Assembly: GCF_014705945.2 (NCBI RefSeq)
Contig: NZ_CP061538.1
Coordinates: 930,001-994,000, forward strand
Direction of reading: 5' to 3'
Origin: Rothia amarae
Lineage (GTDB): Bacteria; Actinomycetota; Actinomycetes; Actinomycetales; Micrococcaceae
DNA: 64,000 nucleotides
Made by a program: the position numbers and the translations under genes. The notes under the pieces were generated by a model. The model saw nothing but the letters and a program-made list of their open reading frames with translations. It made no database searches and had not been told where the DNA came from. Each line of letters starts with the position of its first letter. Position 1 is the stretch's first letter. This document shows, in pieces, positions 52,686 to 61,833 of the stretch.

Positions 52686-53693
52686 GTGAAAGCAACCGTA
52701 TATTCAACAGAAACTACCGAAGCTCGCAATGAAGCTATCGAGGCTGCTCGAGTAGCTTTACGCGAGAACAAAGCCATTGTGCTACCCACTGATACCGTGT
52801 ACGGTATCGCGGCTGATGCGTTCTCGCATGCCGGCGTCAGTACGCTGCTGGCAGCGAAGGGTCGGTCACGCACTATGCCGCCTCCGGTTTTGATTTTTGA
52901 TGAAGCTGTTCTGCCCGGTCTTGCCGATGAAGTTTCTGACGATGCCACTGCGCTTGCTCGTAAATTCTGGCCGGGTGCTTTGACTCTCATTCTTTATTCA
53001 CAGCCATCTTTGAGCTGGGATTTGGGAGAGACCCAGGGAACAGTAGCGTTGCGTGTGCCTAACGATTCTTTGACAATCCAGCTTCTGAGGGAAATTGGGC
53101 CGTTAGCGGTTTCTTCTGCCAATAAGACCGGGCAACAGGCTGCAACCACCGCTGAGGCAGCCGCTGAACAATTGGGCGAAGACGTCGAAGTTATTATTGA
53201 TGGCGGACGCCGCCCCATTGGAGCCCATGAAGATGCCCTTCCTGCAGAAGCGCTTCCTTCCACTATCGTTGACTGCACTGCAGACCGACTCGTAGTGGTT
53301 CGTGAAGGTGCTATTAGCATGGAAGAGCTACGGCAGGTTGTGCCCTCTATCATTACTAAAGAAGAGCTAGAAGCCGAGAATCGACAGTCCACTGCTGAGC
53401 GCGCGGAAGAGCGCCGGGCAGCTAGTTCATTGGTTGAAGAAGCAGAGAGTCCTACAGCTTCTGCCCCAGTGGGATTGGGCGATGGGCCGCGTGCTTCTGC
53501 CCCTGCAGCCGGATCTTTCAATGCCCATCTTGTTGAAGGTGGGCAGGGTACTGCACGCGTAGATCAAATGCGCACCAAGGAAAGTATTCGCCAGGAAATC
53601 GCACGAAGGGAAGCAGCCGTTAAACCACTTTCTCAAAGTGATGCCCGCAAACTTCTCTTTGATGATGCTGATTCCCATAAATCTAACGAGTAG
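52686..53693 (+). CDS. tsaC: Threonylcarbamoyl-AMP synthase (YrdC/Sua5 family) with C-terminal extension
   Basis: 335 residues. The YrdC core (about 1-210) has VLPTDTVYGIAADAF, KGRSRTMPPPVLI (a KxR(x2)KxxP-like motif), FWPGALTLIL and the SSANKTGQ signature. It makes threonylcarbamoyl-AMP for the t6A modification of tRNAs. The 120-residue tail (about 215-335) is Ala/Glu/Ser-rich and low-complexity, unlike the structured Sua5 domain, and looks disordered. A strong palindromic terminator follows. Confidence 0.92.
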   Translation: MKATVYSTETTEARNEAIEAARVALRENKAIVLPTDTVYGIAADAFSHAGVSTLLAAKGRSRTMPPPVLIFDEAVLPGLADEVSDDATALARKFWPGALTLILYSQPSLSWDLGETQGTVALRVPNDSLTIQLLREIGPLAVSSANKTGQQAATTAEAAAEQLGEDVEVIIDGGRRPIGAHEDALPAEALPSTIVDCTADRLVVVREGAISMEELRQVVPSIITKEELEAENRQSTAERAEERRAASSLVEEAESPTASAPVGLGDGPRASAPAAGSFNAHLVEGGQGTARVDQMRTKESIRQEIARREAAVKPLSQSDARKLLFDDADSHKSNE

Positions 53694-53706
53694 CCTAAGG
53701 CCCCAC

Positions 53707-53748
53707 AAATATATCGGGTGCATCTGAACTGATGCACCCGATATATTT
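53707..53748. terminator. Bidirectional terminator with an 18-base perfect stem
   Basis: AAATATATCGGGTGCATC pairs exactly with GATGCACCCGATATATTT around a six-base loop (TGAACT). Shared by the convergent tsaC and epimerase genes. Confidence 0.92.
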
Positions 53749-53753
53749 ATGTT

Positions 53754-54833
53754 CTATTTGTCTTTTTTGAATTTTCGATCATATTTTTTGCCTAACCCTA
53801 AATGGGCTGATCGTAGGACTTCTTGTACACGGTGTTGGGGGAGCAGACCATTCTCTCGTGCCCAGGAATCGTCGACGTCCTGACCAAACCACATGACCTC
53901 TGCCCTGCGTACTGAGCCCTGCAATCTATCATTCAAAAGTCCGGATAGAGCATACCCGGCTTTCACTGCCACGGTGCAGAGTGGGGCAGGGATGTGGAGG
54001 GGGCGACGCCGTCCGGCGTCAACAATGACAGATTCACAGGTGGTTCCTTCCCACGGCTGAACCACAATCCTCGGCAACTCGCCGGAAAACTGACCGAGCA
54101 TCGAAACGAATTCTGCCAGAGCGTAGGAGGACGAAACAGGGGATTTATGACTGCCGGATCCGGCTACTGAAGCCAAAGGAGATGAAGAAAATTTAGCAAA
54201 AGATTCGGTGGTGCGCCGTCCCGCCCCTTGCACGCTGGTTGCACGAACGACGCACGTCTCTAACGCGTGGTGAGCCGAAACTGAAGCGGGAGAAAACGAG
54301 GGGGCAGCGGGGAACGAGGAATTGGCAGAGCCTGGAGCTACGCCGGCGGCGGCTTTTTCTTCTACGTAATCTGCGATGCGTAAGAGAACATCTTCACCCA
54401 GTGCCTTGGAATAAGAATATGCAGAAAATGGCTCGGTGCGTGGAGAATCATCGAGAACGGGGCGGGGCCCCTGAACAGCGGCAGAGGAAAGATGAATGAG
54501 TCTTTTCACTCCGGTACGCTGAGCAGCAATAGCAATGACGGCGGGAAGCAATGCGTTTGCACCCAGCAAGGGAGCTATGTCCTGCTGGTTCGGAGCTGCC
54601 AAACCGGAAGCATTTATGACTACTTCGGCACCTGCAAAAGAATCCGCAAGAGAATCGATAATGTCTTCGAGCTTGCGAGCATCGCGAATAATTTGATTTG
54701 CATCACGTTGGCTGGTTGCCAGGCGAGGGGCCTCGATGGGATCTGCTTCGATACCATCAATTTTAAGACGGGTCAGAATCGAAGACCCAACAAATCCGCT
54801 TGCACCGATTACTTTCCATGCAGATACCGACAT
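53754..54833 (-). CDS. NAD-dependent epimerase/dehydratase family protein
   Basis: 359 residues. Extended short-chain dehydrogenase: GASGFVG (about 10-16) for NAD binding, INASGLAAPN, HLSSAAVQGP and the catalytic Tyr-x3-Lys as YSYSKALGE (about 141-149). A Pro/Ala/Ser-rich loop (about 160-185) interrupts the fold. Likely acts on a nucleotide sugar, given the divergent glycosyltransferase and nucleotide-sugar genes next door, but the substrate is unknown. Confidence 0.8.
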   Translation of the reverse strand: MSVSAWKVIGASGFVGSSILTRLKIDGIEADPIEAPRLATSQRDANQIIRDARKLEDIIDSLADSFAGAEVVINASGLAAPNQQDIAPLLGANALLPAVIAIAAQRTGVKRLIHLSSAAVQGPRPVLDDSPRTEPFSAYSYSKALGEDVLLRIADYVEEKAAAGVAPGSANSSFPAAPSFSPASVSAHHALETCVVRATSVQGAGRRTTESFAKFSSSPLASVAGSGSHKSPVSSSYALAEFVSMLGQFSGELPRIVVQPWEGTTCESVIVDAGRRRPLHIPAPLCTVAVKAGYALSGLLNDRLQGSVRRAEVMWFGQDVDDSWARENGLLPQHRVQEVLRSAHLGLGKKYDRKFKKDK

Positions 54834-55108
54834 ATCGATCCTTTCAAAGGGAAGAAGAGTTTATATAAACTTTCATGACTAACTTTCGCACATATCTGCA
54901 GAGAATTTGTACTAAACACAGCAGACTTTTAGCGAGTGAACAGGCAATCAGAGTGAACACAGAGCACCGATTCAGTAAACTAAATGAGTTGAACTATCGT
55001 AGGTTCTTTGAACTCAAATATTTTTTCTGATGTATTTGCTGCGATAGTTTGAGTTTCTCCCGCATCTGCCCCGGATGCAGGCTACCGAAAGGAATCGGTC
55101 TCCTCGTT
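54834..55108. promoter_or_regulatory. Divergent region with overlapping inverted repeats
   Basis: About 275 bases between divergent genes. The 3' arm region 55042-55055 (CGATAGTTTGAGTT) can pair either with AACTATCG at 54992-54999 (8 bp) or with AACTCAAA at 55011-55018 (8 bp), so two hairpins compete. It lies in the likely leader of the glycosyltransferase gene. No clear -35/-10 is seen. Confidence 0.35.
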
Positions 55109-57001
55109 ATGACTTCACCTAAGATACAGAGCGAAATGGCTCATGAAGCGAGCCCTCGGGTTGTTGCGGTAGTGGTGACGTATAACCGGCAGGAATTGTT
55201 ACCGGTGACCTTGAAAGGTATTGCATCTGGAGATCAACTACCTGCCGCAGTAGTAATTATCAATAATGCTTCAACCGACGGTACCGCAGAATATCTAGAG
55301 AACTTGGAATATTCGTTACCTGTCGACATCGTCAATCTTTCCAAAAATCTTGGGGGAGCTGGCGGGTTCACGGTTGGTATTGATCGTGCTTTGGTGCGGC
55401 ATAAAGCTGATTTGATCTGGGTCATGGACGACGACACAGAACCCACCGAGAGTACTCTGAGTGAAGCTGTCAAAGCCTGGTCTAACTACCGAGGGGCACA
55501 TGGGGAGCATCCCGCATTTGTAGCATCAAAGGTAGAGTGGACAGATGGCCGCGATCATCCGATGAATACGATGCGTACTAAATTCGGTGCTTCAGCTGCT
55601 GAATTTTCCCGGGCAAGAGTCGTGGGCGCACGCCCAATTCGATCGGCATCTTTCGTGTCAGTGATGATGGATGCGACAGTCATGCGCCGCGAAGGCTTAC
55701 CTATCGCAGATTTCTTCATTTGGAATGATGACTTCGAATATACGACACGGTTAGCGCATGGCAGAGATGCTATCGCGACTTCTCAATCTGTGGTTATCCA
55801 CCACACCAAGAGCGCGGGCAATACTGATTTCAATCCGGGACCGCGATTCTATAATGATGTACGCAATAAGTTGTGGCTTTTTTGTCGACGACGTACCCTC
55901 ACTCCGCTGGAAAAATTTCTGTATGGGGGTTCTACCCTTCGTCTGTGGATTACTACGGTGTTGCGTACCGATGATAAGAAGACCTATCTGACTTACCTTG
56001 CTCGGGGTATCAAAGATGCGCTGGTTCCTTTCCGGTCTAACGATGAAGTGTTGCGGGGGATCTATGAATTGGAGTTTCCACGCTTCGCTCAGCAATGGAG
56101 GGAACAAAACAGCCAGCAAGAGGAAAATCCTCCGTTTTCCGTGCTGATGAGCACTTATGCCCAGGACAATCCCCTGTATTTGGACCAAGCGATTGCCTCA
56201 AATCTTCGAGATCAGACAGTGCGGCCACATCAGTTTGTTGTGGTAGCCGATGGTCCGTTAACTCCTGAGCTCAACGCCATTCTTGAAAAATGGGAATCTC
56301 TTGCTGTCTCGGAGAAACTCACAGATTTCACTATCGTCCGCCAACCTGAAAACAGTGGTTTAGCCTCAGCGCTCAATCTTGGACTGCAGGCTTGTAAGTT
56401 TGAACTTGTGGCTCGAGCAGATTCCGACGATATATCCCTCCCCGAGCGTTTTGAGGAACAGCTTGAGGCGATGGCAGGAACCAATCTTGCCGTCCTGGGA
56501 AGTGCTCTGTATGAAGTAGATGCCTCAGGACAAAAAGAGCTGGCTGTGCGGAAAGCAACCTGTACGTCTTTGGAAATAGCCCGTGTGCTTCCTCAACGAA
56601 ATCCAATCTTTCATCCGACTGTGATGTTCAGGAAGTCAGCAGTGCTATCGGTAGGTAGCTATGAAGAAGTACCTGGTGCAGAAGATTACTGGCTATGGGC
56701 AAGGCTAAACCAAGCAGGGTATGGTTTGAAGAACCTACCCCAACCATTGGTGAAGTACCGCACTGAAGTGGGTGCATATACAAAGCGCGGGGGAGTGCAG
56801 GCACTTAAACAGGATATTCAGGTGCAAAAACGACTCTATCGTGGTCATGTTGTTTCCGCACCGCGCGTCGCACAAAATCTCTTGGTACGTTCGGCATATC
56901 GGTTTATCCCACTGAGCTTGAGGCAGAAATTGTTCCGTCGATTCTTCACCGAATCCTCAGTGGCTTCCAACCCTGAGCAACCTCAAAGTAAGGAGAAATA
57001 G
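55109..57001 (+). CDS. Fused double GT2 glycosyltransferase
   Basis: About 630 residues from ATG 55109 (MTSPKIQSEMAHEASPRVV); ATG 55136 is an alternative. Two complete GT-A domains: the first (about 10-300) has VVTYNRQELLPVTLKGI, the metal-binding DDD in WVMDDDTEP (107-109) and IWNDDFEYTTRL with a downstream HHTKS, resembling galactofuranosyl/rhamnosyl transferases; the second (about 335-600) has SVLMSTYAQDNPLYLDQAI and ADSDD (438-441), resembling AmsE-type transferases. Probably adds two sugars to a lipid-linked surface glycan in the cytoplasm. Three bases separate it from the next gene. Confidence 0.85.
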   Translation: MTSPKIQSEMAHEASPRVVAVVVTYNRQELLPVTLKGIASGDQLPAAVVIINNASTDGTAEYLENLEYSLPVDIVNLSKNLGGAGGFTVGIDRALVRHKADLIWVMDDDTEPTESTLSEAVKAWSNYRGAHGEHPAFVASKVEWTDGRDHPMNTMRTKFGASAAEFSRARVVGARPIRSASFVSVMMDATVMRREGLPIADFFIWNDDFEYTTRLAHGRDAIATSQSVVIHHTKSAGNTDFNPGPRFYNDVRNKLWLFCRRRTLTPLEKFLYGGSTLRLWITTVLRTDDKKTYLTYLARGIKDALVPFRSNDEVLRGIYELEFPRFAQQWREQNSQQEENPPFSVLMSTYAQDNPLYLDQAIASNLRDQTVRPHQFVVVADGPLTPELNAILEKWESLAVSEKLTDFTIVRQPENSGLASALNLGLQACKFELVARADSDDISLPERFEEQLEAMAGTNLAVLGSALYEVDASGQKELAVRKATCTSLEIARVLPQRNPIFHPTVMFRKSAVLSVGSYEEVPGAEDYWLWARLNQAGYGLKNLPQPLVKYRTEVGAYTKRGGVQALKQDIQVQKRLYRGHVVSAPRVAQNLLVRSAYRFIPLSLRQKLFRRFFTESSVASNPEQPQSKEK

Positions 57002-57004
57002 TCT

Positions 57005-58852
57005 ATGGCTTCTCCTACGACTCAATCTATTCCAGTCGTCGAACAGCCTAATACGGATCGTAAACCCTGGTGGCGGTTTGTGCAGATGTTCTTGGACGCA
57101 CTGGCTTGGCTGATTGCTCTTCCTATTGGTTTCTTTTTGCGCTATGGCGATGCTGATCTCATCAATCCCTCTGGGCTGGTGATAGTAGCTGCTCTGGCCG
57201 TACTTATTCAGCTGGGTTTGGGATATGCGCTGGGGCTCTACCGCAACCGTTTCTCCTACGGTAGTTTTTCGGAGGCAATGCTGCTCTACCCAGTAGTGGT
57301 AGTGGACATAATCGTCATTCAGATTGTGCTTCTGCTTTTTGCCTGGCATATTGATGTACCTCGGTCAGTGGTCATTATTGCTTTCCCTTTTGCCATCATG
57401 GCGATGATGATTATGCGTTATGCCAAGCGCATTGTTGAAGACATTATGAATCGTCCAGATTCGGAAAAAAGTGAACCGGTTATCGTCTATGGCGGCGGCT
57501 TTGTAGGGCGGTCGTTGGTCGCTTCTCTCATGTCGGATCCTGAAAGCCAGTACATGCCGGTTGGGATTGTGGACGACGATCCTGCGCTGCGTAACGCTCG
57601 TATTCATTCGGTGAATGTTATTGGACGGGGAACCGACCTTCCCACGCTAGTCAAACGCTATGGCGTCAGCAAAGTTTTCTATGCGATGAGTGACCCCCAC
57701 GAAAAATCTTTTGAGCGTCTTGCTTTGAAGATGCGGGAACTCGACGTGCAGGTACACAAAATCACCGGCATGATATCTGAACTCACTGCAGGATCTGACG
57801 GCGAGCCTGAAGATGCAAACCGCATGATTATCGAAGGTGTCCGCGGCAAAATTGATTACGACATCAACGACGAGGATATTAGCTCCTACATCACGGGGAA
57901 AAGGGTGCTTGTCACAGGAGCCGGTGGCTCAATTGGATCAGAATTGTGCCGGCAAATTATCAAGTACAATCCCGAAGAACTGATGTTGCTCGATCATGAT
58001 GAAACTTTGCTGATGGAAAGCAAATATTCTTTGCTGGGTAGTACTGCCCTGGATGATAATTGCATCATCTTGGCAGACATTCGTGATGCAGAGGCTATCG
58101 ACGCGGTATTTGAAGAGCGGAGACCTCACGTAGTTTTCCATGCCGCAGCACTTAAACATGTATCTGCACTTGAGGCTTACCCCAAGGAAGCCTGGAAAAC
58201 TAATACTTTGGGTACGAAAAATGTGCTTGAAGCTGCAGCTTCAGTTGAAGTTGAAGTATTTGTGAATGTTTCAACCGATAAAGCCGCCGATCCTACGACA
58301 GCTCTAGGGCAGTCAAAGCGTACTGCAGAAAAGCTCACCAGCTGGTTCGGGCAACAGACCGGACGACGGTATGTGTCGGTTCGCTTCGGCAATGTGTTTG
58401 GGTCGCGAGGTTCAGTCAAGCCCATCTTTACTCAGCAGATTAAAGACGGCGGACCCATTACTGTGACCCACCGAGATGCGACTCGATTCTTTATGCTTAT
58501 CCCCGATGCTTGCATGCTCGTCATGCTCGCAGGATCCATTGGGAATTCTGGGGATGTCATGGTGCTCGATATGGGCAAGCCCGTACGCATCTACGACGTG
58601 GCGGAAAACCTTCGCCGCCTTTACGAGCGGTACGACGTCGATATTGAAATTACTCAGATGCGCCCGGGTGAAAAGCTTGAAGAAGTTCTCTTTGGCAAAG
58701 ACGAAAAGATGGAACAGAGCGAGAAAAATCCTTATATTTCTCACGCGCAAACGCCGCCACTTTCGCCGGAAGAACTGGATTATTCTACGTGGCACACCAA
58801 CTATCTAGCATCGCGCGGTTATCAGCGAGATGAGCATCGGGGGCAACAATAG
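57005..58852 (+). CDS. Membrane-bound nucleotide-sugar epimerase/dehydratase (CapD/WbpM/FlaA1 family)
   Basis: 615 residues. Four N-terminal membrane helices (about 15-150), a first Rossmann domain (IVYGGGFVGRSLV at about 158) and the catalytic SDR domain from about 300 (VTGAGGSIGSELCRQI) with NVSTDKAADPTTALGQSKRT. The Tyr of the classical YxxxK is Leu (LGQSK), as the family often replaces it. WbpM-type enzymes make 4-keto-6-deoxy sugars such as UDP-FucNAc or bacillosamine precursors. The next gene, a WecA/WbpL-type transferase, overlaps by one base and would use such a product. Confidence 0.88.
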   Translation: MASPTTQSIPVVEQPNTDRKPWWRFVQMFLDALAWLIALPIGFFLRYGDADLINPSGLVIVAALAVLIQLGLGYALGLYRNRFSYGSFSEAMLLYPVVVVDIIVIQIVLLLFAWHIDVPRSVVIIAFPFAIMAMMIMRYAKRIVEDIMNRPDSEKSEPVIVYGGGFVGRSLVASLMSDPESQYMPVGIVDDDPALRNARIHSVNVIGRGTDLPTLVKRYGVSKVFYAMSDPHEKSFERLALKMRELDVQVHKITGMISELTAGSDGEPEDANRMIIEGVRGKIDYDINDEDISSYITGKRVLVTGAGGSIGSELCRQIIKYNPEELMLLDHDETLLMESKYSLLGSTALDDNCIILADIRDAEAIDAVFEERRPHVVFHAAALKHVSALEAYPKEAWKTNTLGTKNVLEAAASVEVEVFVNVSTDKAADPTTALGQSKRTAEKLTSWFGQQTGRRYVSVRFGNVFGSRGSVKPIFTQQIKDGGPITVTHRDATRFFMLIPDACMLVMLAGSIGNSGDVMVLDMGKPVRIYDVAENLRRLYERYDVDIEITQMRPGEKLEEVLFGKDEKMEQSEKNPYISHAQTPPLSPEELDYSTWHTNYLASRGYQRDEHRGQQ

Positions 58853-59880
58853 TGCCGGGATTATCCATACAAGCACCCGTGATGGTGGTTCCTGCCCTGG
58901 TCGCTCTAGTGTTGGGCCTGTTGTTACCGTTTTTTGTTAAACCTCTCTTGCACCGCTGGAATCTAGTGGATATTCCAACTGCGCGTTCTTCTCACGTCGA
59001 ACCGGTTTTCCGAGGCATGGGTCTGGCAACTGCCGTGGCCGCTATGGCGGGTTTTCTAGTAGCACTTGTTTCCGGGCTCATTCCCAGCGATCGATCCGTA
59101 GCATTAGCCGTTTTATTCGGCATGGTGACCTCGGGTTTCCTAGGCTGGATGGAGGATTTTCGCGGGGTTTCCATTCGCGTACGCTTCCTGGTGCAATTGC
59201 TCATTGGGCTCGTAGTCAGTGTTGCTATCACTTTTGCCCTCCATACCTCCATTTGGTGGATACCTCTGGGGGTTTTTGCGGTCGCCGCGTATATCAACGT
59301 GGTGAACTTTATGGACGGGGTTAACGGAATCTCTGGTCTACATGGATTGGTTGTTGGCGGATTTTATTCCTATGCAGGCTGGATTAGCGGATTGCCCTGG
59401 CTCGTTGCTGCGGGAGCCGCTGTAGCTTTCGCATATGTGGCTTTTCTGCCTTGGAATATTCGAACCGGGAAAAACGTCTTTTTGGGGGACGCCGGTAGTT
59501 ACTTCCTGGGAGGTGCTATTGCCTCCATGGCAGTGGGTGCTTTCCTCTCTGGGGTCTATGTTGAATATATTCTTTCGCCGGTCATGATTTATTTGGCAGA
59601 TACTGGCTTCACACTTTTGCGCAGAATGGCACGGGGGGAGCAGTGGTATAAACCGCATCGCACCCACGTCTACCAGCGGCTGACCGACGTCGGTCTAAGC
59701 CATGTGGGGTCTTCTGTGGTGGTCGCGTGCTTCACTGTTCTGATTTCTCTCATTGCTGTCGTGGCACTGCCTTATGAAACCCAGGACGCTCTCGGAGCAG
59801 GGCTCCTGGTCCTAGCTTTGGTTGCTCTCTATCTGAGCCTTCCTGCTCTTATTCGACGCTTTTCGAAGAAAAATTCATGA
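58852..59880 (+). CDS. Undecaprenyl-phosphate phosphosugar transferase (WecA/WbpL family)
   Basis: 342 residues, GTG start overlapping the previous stop. Integral membrane GT4-type phosphotransferase with about ten helices: WMEDFRGVSIRVRFL, the catalytic NVVNFMDGVNGI (about 148-159), FLGDAGSYFLGG (about 211-222) and HRTHVYQRLTDVGLSH (about 266-281). Starts lipid-linked glycan synthesis by moving a sugar-1-phosphate onto undecaprenyl phosphate. It sits just upstream of the ATP synthase genes, as is common in actinobacteria, here preceded by glycan genes. Confidence 0.9.
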   Translation: MPGLSIQAPVMVVPALVALVLGLLLPFFVKPLLHRWNLVDIPTARSSHVEPVFRGMGLATAVAAMAGFLVALVSGLIPSDRSVALAVLFGMVTSGFLGWMEDFRGVSIRVRFLVQLLIGLVVSVAITFALHTSIWWIPLGVFAVAAYINVVNFMDGVNGISGLHGLVVGGFYSYAGWISGLPWLVAAGAAVAFAYVAFLPWNIRTGKNVFLGDAGSYFLGGAIASMAVGAFLSGVYVEYILSPVMIYLADTGFTLLRRMARGEQWYKPHRTHVYQRLTDVGLSHVGSSVVVACFTVLISLIAVVALPYETQDALGAGLLVLALVALYLSLPALIRRFSKKNS

Positions 59881-60290
59881 GCGCACATAGCACACCAACT
59901 CAGTGGAAAAATATTCTCCGATTTGTCACAAAACTATGTATTCCGCTAGTTCTGGCAGGTACTATGGTTGGTGCAATCATCGATGGCTGGGCAGGTATGC
60001 TAGGTCTGCTATCGGGGTTCGCACTAGTCTATCTTTGGTTCGCCATCGATATCCTGGTAGCTCAGCGTGCTGAAAAGAAAGCACTTTCTGAAGTTGCTAG
60101 AGCACTGATGGCTACCTACATCATCAAAGTTCTTATTGGTTTTGGTCTGTTGCTTCTGGTTCCTCTTCCGCGGTTAATCCTGAACGGATGGTTTTTGACA
60201 GGGGCGATTCTTACGGTTCTACTCTGGCTTGGGGGGAGCATGCGGATCATCATGAAAATGAGAATTTTGTACTTCGATGCTCATGACTAA
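59877..60290 (+). CDS. ATP synthase-associated membrane protein (AtpI-like)
   Basis: 137 residues with four membrane helices (about 18-36, 40-60, 75-100 and 105-125) and short charged loops (VAQRAEKKALSEVARALMAT). Position before atpB and topology match the AtpI-type helper found in actinobacterial atp operons. It overlaps the upstream gene by four bases (ATGA). Name by context; sequence similarity to AtpI is weak. Confidence 0.7.
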   Translation: MSAHSTPTQWKNILRFVTKLCIPLVLAGTMVGAIIDGWAGMLGLLSGFALVYLWFAIDILVAQRAEKKALSEVARALMATYIIKVLIGFGLLLLVPLPRLILNGWFLTGAILTVLLWLGGSMRIIMKMRILYFDAHD

Positions 60291-60311
60291 ATACAAATTT
60301 CAGGGGATTCA

Positions 60312-60572
60312 GTGAACCAAAGCCAAAAGAAATGGTGGGACGGCGACAAAGAGCTCCGTAGTGCCGGTGAACTGGTTTCTGGTGGAGGAATTTCTGGCGC
60401 TTTCATGACCTTACTCTATGTCGTAATCGGCATAGCGTTCTGGAGTTTGGTAGGCTATGGGCTGGACCTTCTTTTTGGCACGCGATGGATAGTTTGGCTT
60501 GGAGCGTTGATAGGAGCCGCAGGCGGTTTCTACCTGGTTTACTACCACATGCAACATCGCAAAACTTCTTAA
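60312..60572 (+). CDS. AtpZ/AtpI-like small membrane protein
   Basis: 86 residues, GTG start preceded by CAGGGGATTCA. Two membrane helices (GAFMTLLYVVIGIAFWSLVG, then WIVWLGALIGAAGGFYLVYY) with the Gly-rich pattern of the AtpZ/AtpI family, which helps assemble the c-ring or transport magnesium for the ATP synthase. Lies between the AtpI-like gene and atpB. Confidence 0.75.
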   Translation: MNQSQKKWWDGDKELRSAGELVSGGGISGAFMTLLYVVIGIAFWSLVGYGLDLLFGTRWIVWLGALIGAAGGFYLVYYHMQHRKTS

Positions 60573-60656
60573 ATTTTTCATCGAATCACACACAACTTAA
60601 CTTGATGAAGACAGCTGCAAACAGCGGTTGGCACACAAAGCAAGAAAGGACTTGCC

Positions 60657-61448
60657 TTGATTGAAAACGGGCTCGTAACAGCCGCCGGATATGTTCCTCC
60701 ATCGGTGGAGGAAATGCATCTTCCGGATCTTTTCACCGTCGGTTCATTCGGCTTTGGCAAGCAGATGCTTCTTGTTCTGCTGTCCGTCGTTATCGTTGCG
60801 GGTTATTTCCTCTGGGCAGGTCGCAAGCGTGCGATGGTTCCCGGTAAGAATCAGTTTGTTGCCGAAATGGGTTACGGCTTTGTCCGTAACTCCTTAGGTA
60901 AAGAACTTATTGGGGCTCACCACTTCAAGCCATTCGTTCCTTTGCTTTTCACCGCTTTCTTCTTCATTCTGGTGAACAATCTTTACGGTTCAATTCCCTT
61001 CTTCCAGCTTCCCACTCTTAGCCACGCTGGTTCTGCCTATGTTCTCGCAGCTGTTGGTTACTTTGTATGGGTCGGGGTAGGCATTAAGCGAAAGGGATTG
61101 GGTGGCTTCTTCCGCGATCTCACCATGCCTCCTGGCGTCCCTCCCGTTCTATACATCATTTTGATTCCCATCGAGTTCCTTTCGAACCTCATCATCCGCC
61201 CCGTTACTCACGCTCTGCGTTTGTTCGCAACCATGTTCGGTGGTCACCTTGCGATGATGGTGGCAGCATCTCTCACCCAGTTCCTCATCATTGAGGTAGG
61301 GGGTATCGCTGCGGTTGGTTCGGTAGCTTCGATTGCTCTGGGTATCTTCCTCTACTTCCTCGAATTCCTCATCCAGTGCATCCAGGCATACATCTTTGCG
61401 TTGCTACTGGCTGTGTACATCCAGGGATCGGTCTCCGAAGGCCACTAA
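60657..61448 (+). CDS. atpB: ATP synthase F0 subunit a
   Basis: 263 residues from TTG 60657 with AAAGGA six bases upstream. Contains NNLYGSIPFFQLPT, the proton-channel helix with the essential arginine in RPVTHALRLFATMFGGHLAMM (about 178-200) and a C-terminal helix pair. Forms the half-channels that let protons drive the c-ring. Followed by a 128-base gap before atpE. Confidence 0.95.
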   Translation: MIENGLVTAAGYVPPSVEEMHLPDLFTVGSFGFGKQMLLVLLSVVIVAGYFLWAGRKRAMVPGKNQFVAEMGYGFVRNSLGKELIGAHHFKPFVPLLFTAFFFILVNNLYGSIPFFQLPTLSHAGSAYVLAAVGYFVWVGVGIKRKGLGGFFRDLTMPPGVPPVLYIILIPIEFLSNLIIRPVTHALRLFATMFGGHLAMMVAASLTQFLIIEVGGIAAVGSVASIALGIFLYFLEFLIQCIQAYIFALLLAVYIQGSVSEGH

Positions 61449-61576
61449 AAGTTTTCTCGAGTGAATCCACACTCGATGAATTAAAACGACCCGCACCCGC
61501 GGGTAGTATTTGCATAAATCAAAACTCTGCTCATTACACACATCCTATTTTGTGAGCACTGTTGAAAGGAAACAAC

Positions 61577-61786
61577 ATGGAACTTACCGGCTCCTTGAAC
61601 GCAATTGGTTACGGCCTCGCTTCTATTGGTGGCGGTATCGGCGTGGGTCTGATCTTCGCTGCATACATGACTTCTGTTGCTCGCCAGCCTGAATCCCAGC
61701 GCACCCTGCAGCCTATGCTGTTCATGGGCTTCGCAGTGGTTGAAGCTTTGGCAATTCTTGGTCTGGTTCTGGCCTTCATCGTCTAA
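61577..61786 (+). CDS. atpE: ATP synthase F0 subunit c
   Basis: 69 residues from ATG 61577, with GAAAGGAAACAAC before it. Two helices with the polar loop RQPESQ (about 36-41) and the proton-binding Glu in [10 protein letters not shown] (residue about 54). Glycine-rich first helix ([12 protein letters not shown]). Forms the rotor ring. An earlier in-frame start 15 bases upstream overlaps the ribosome site and is rejected. Confidence 0.96.
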   Translation: MELTGSLNAIGYGLASIGGGIGVGLIFAAYMTSVARQPESQRTLQPMLFMGFAVVEALAILGLVLAFIV

Positions 61787-61833
61787 TCGACGAGAGTCCT
61801 AACTGACCAATCTATAGAACAGGAATTTTCCCT

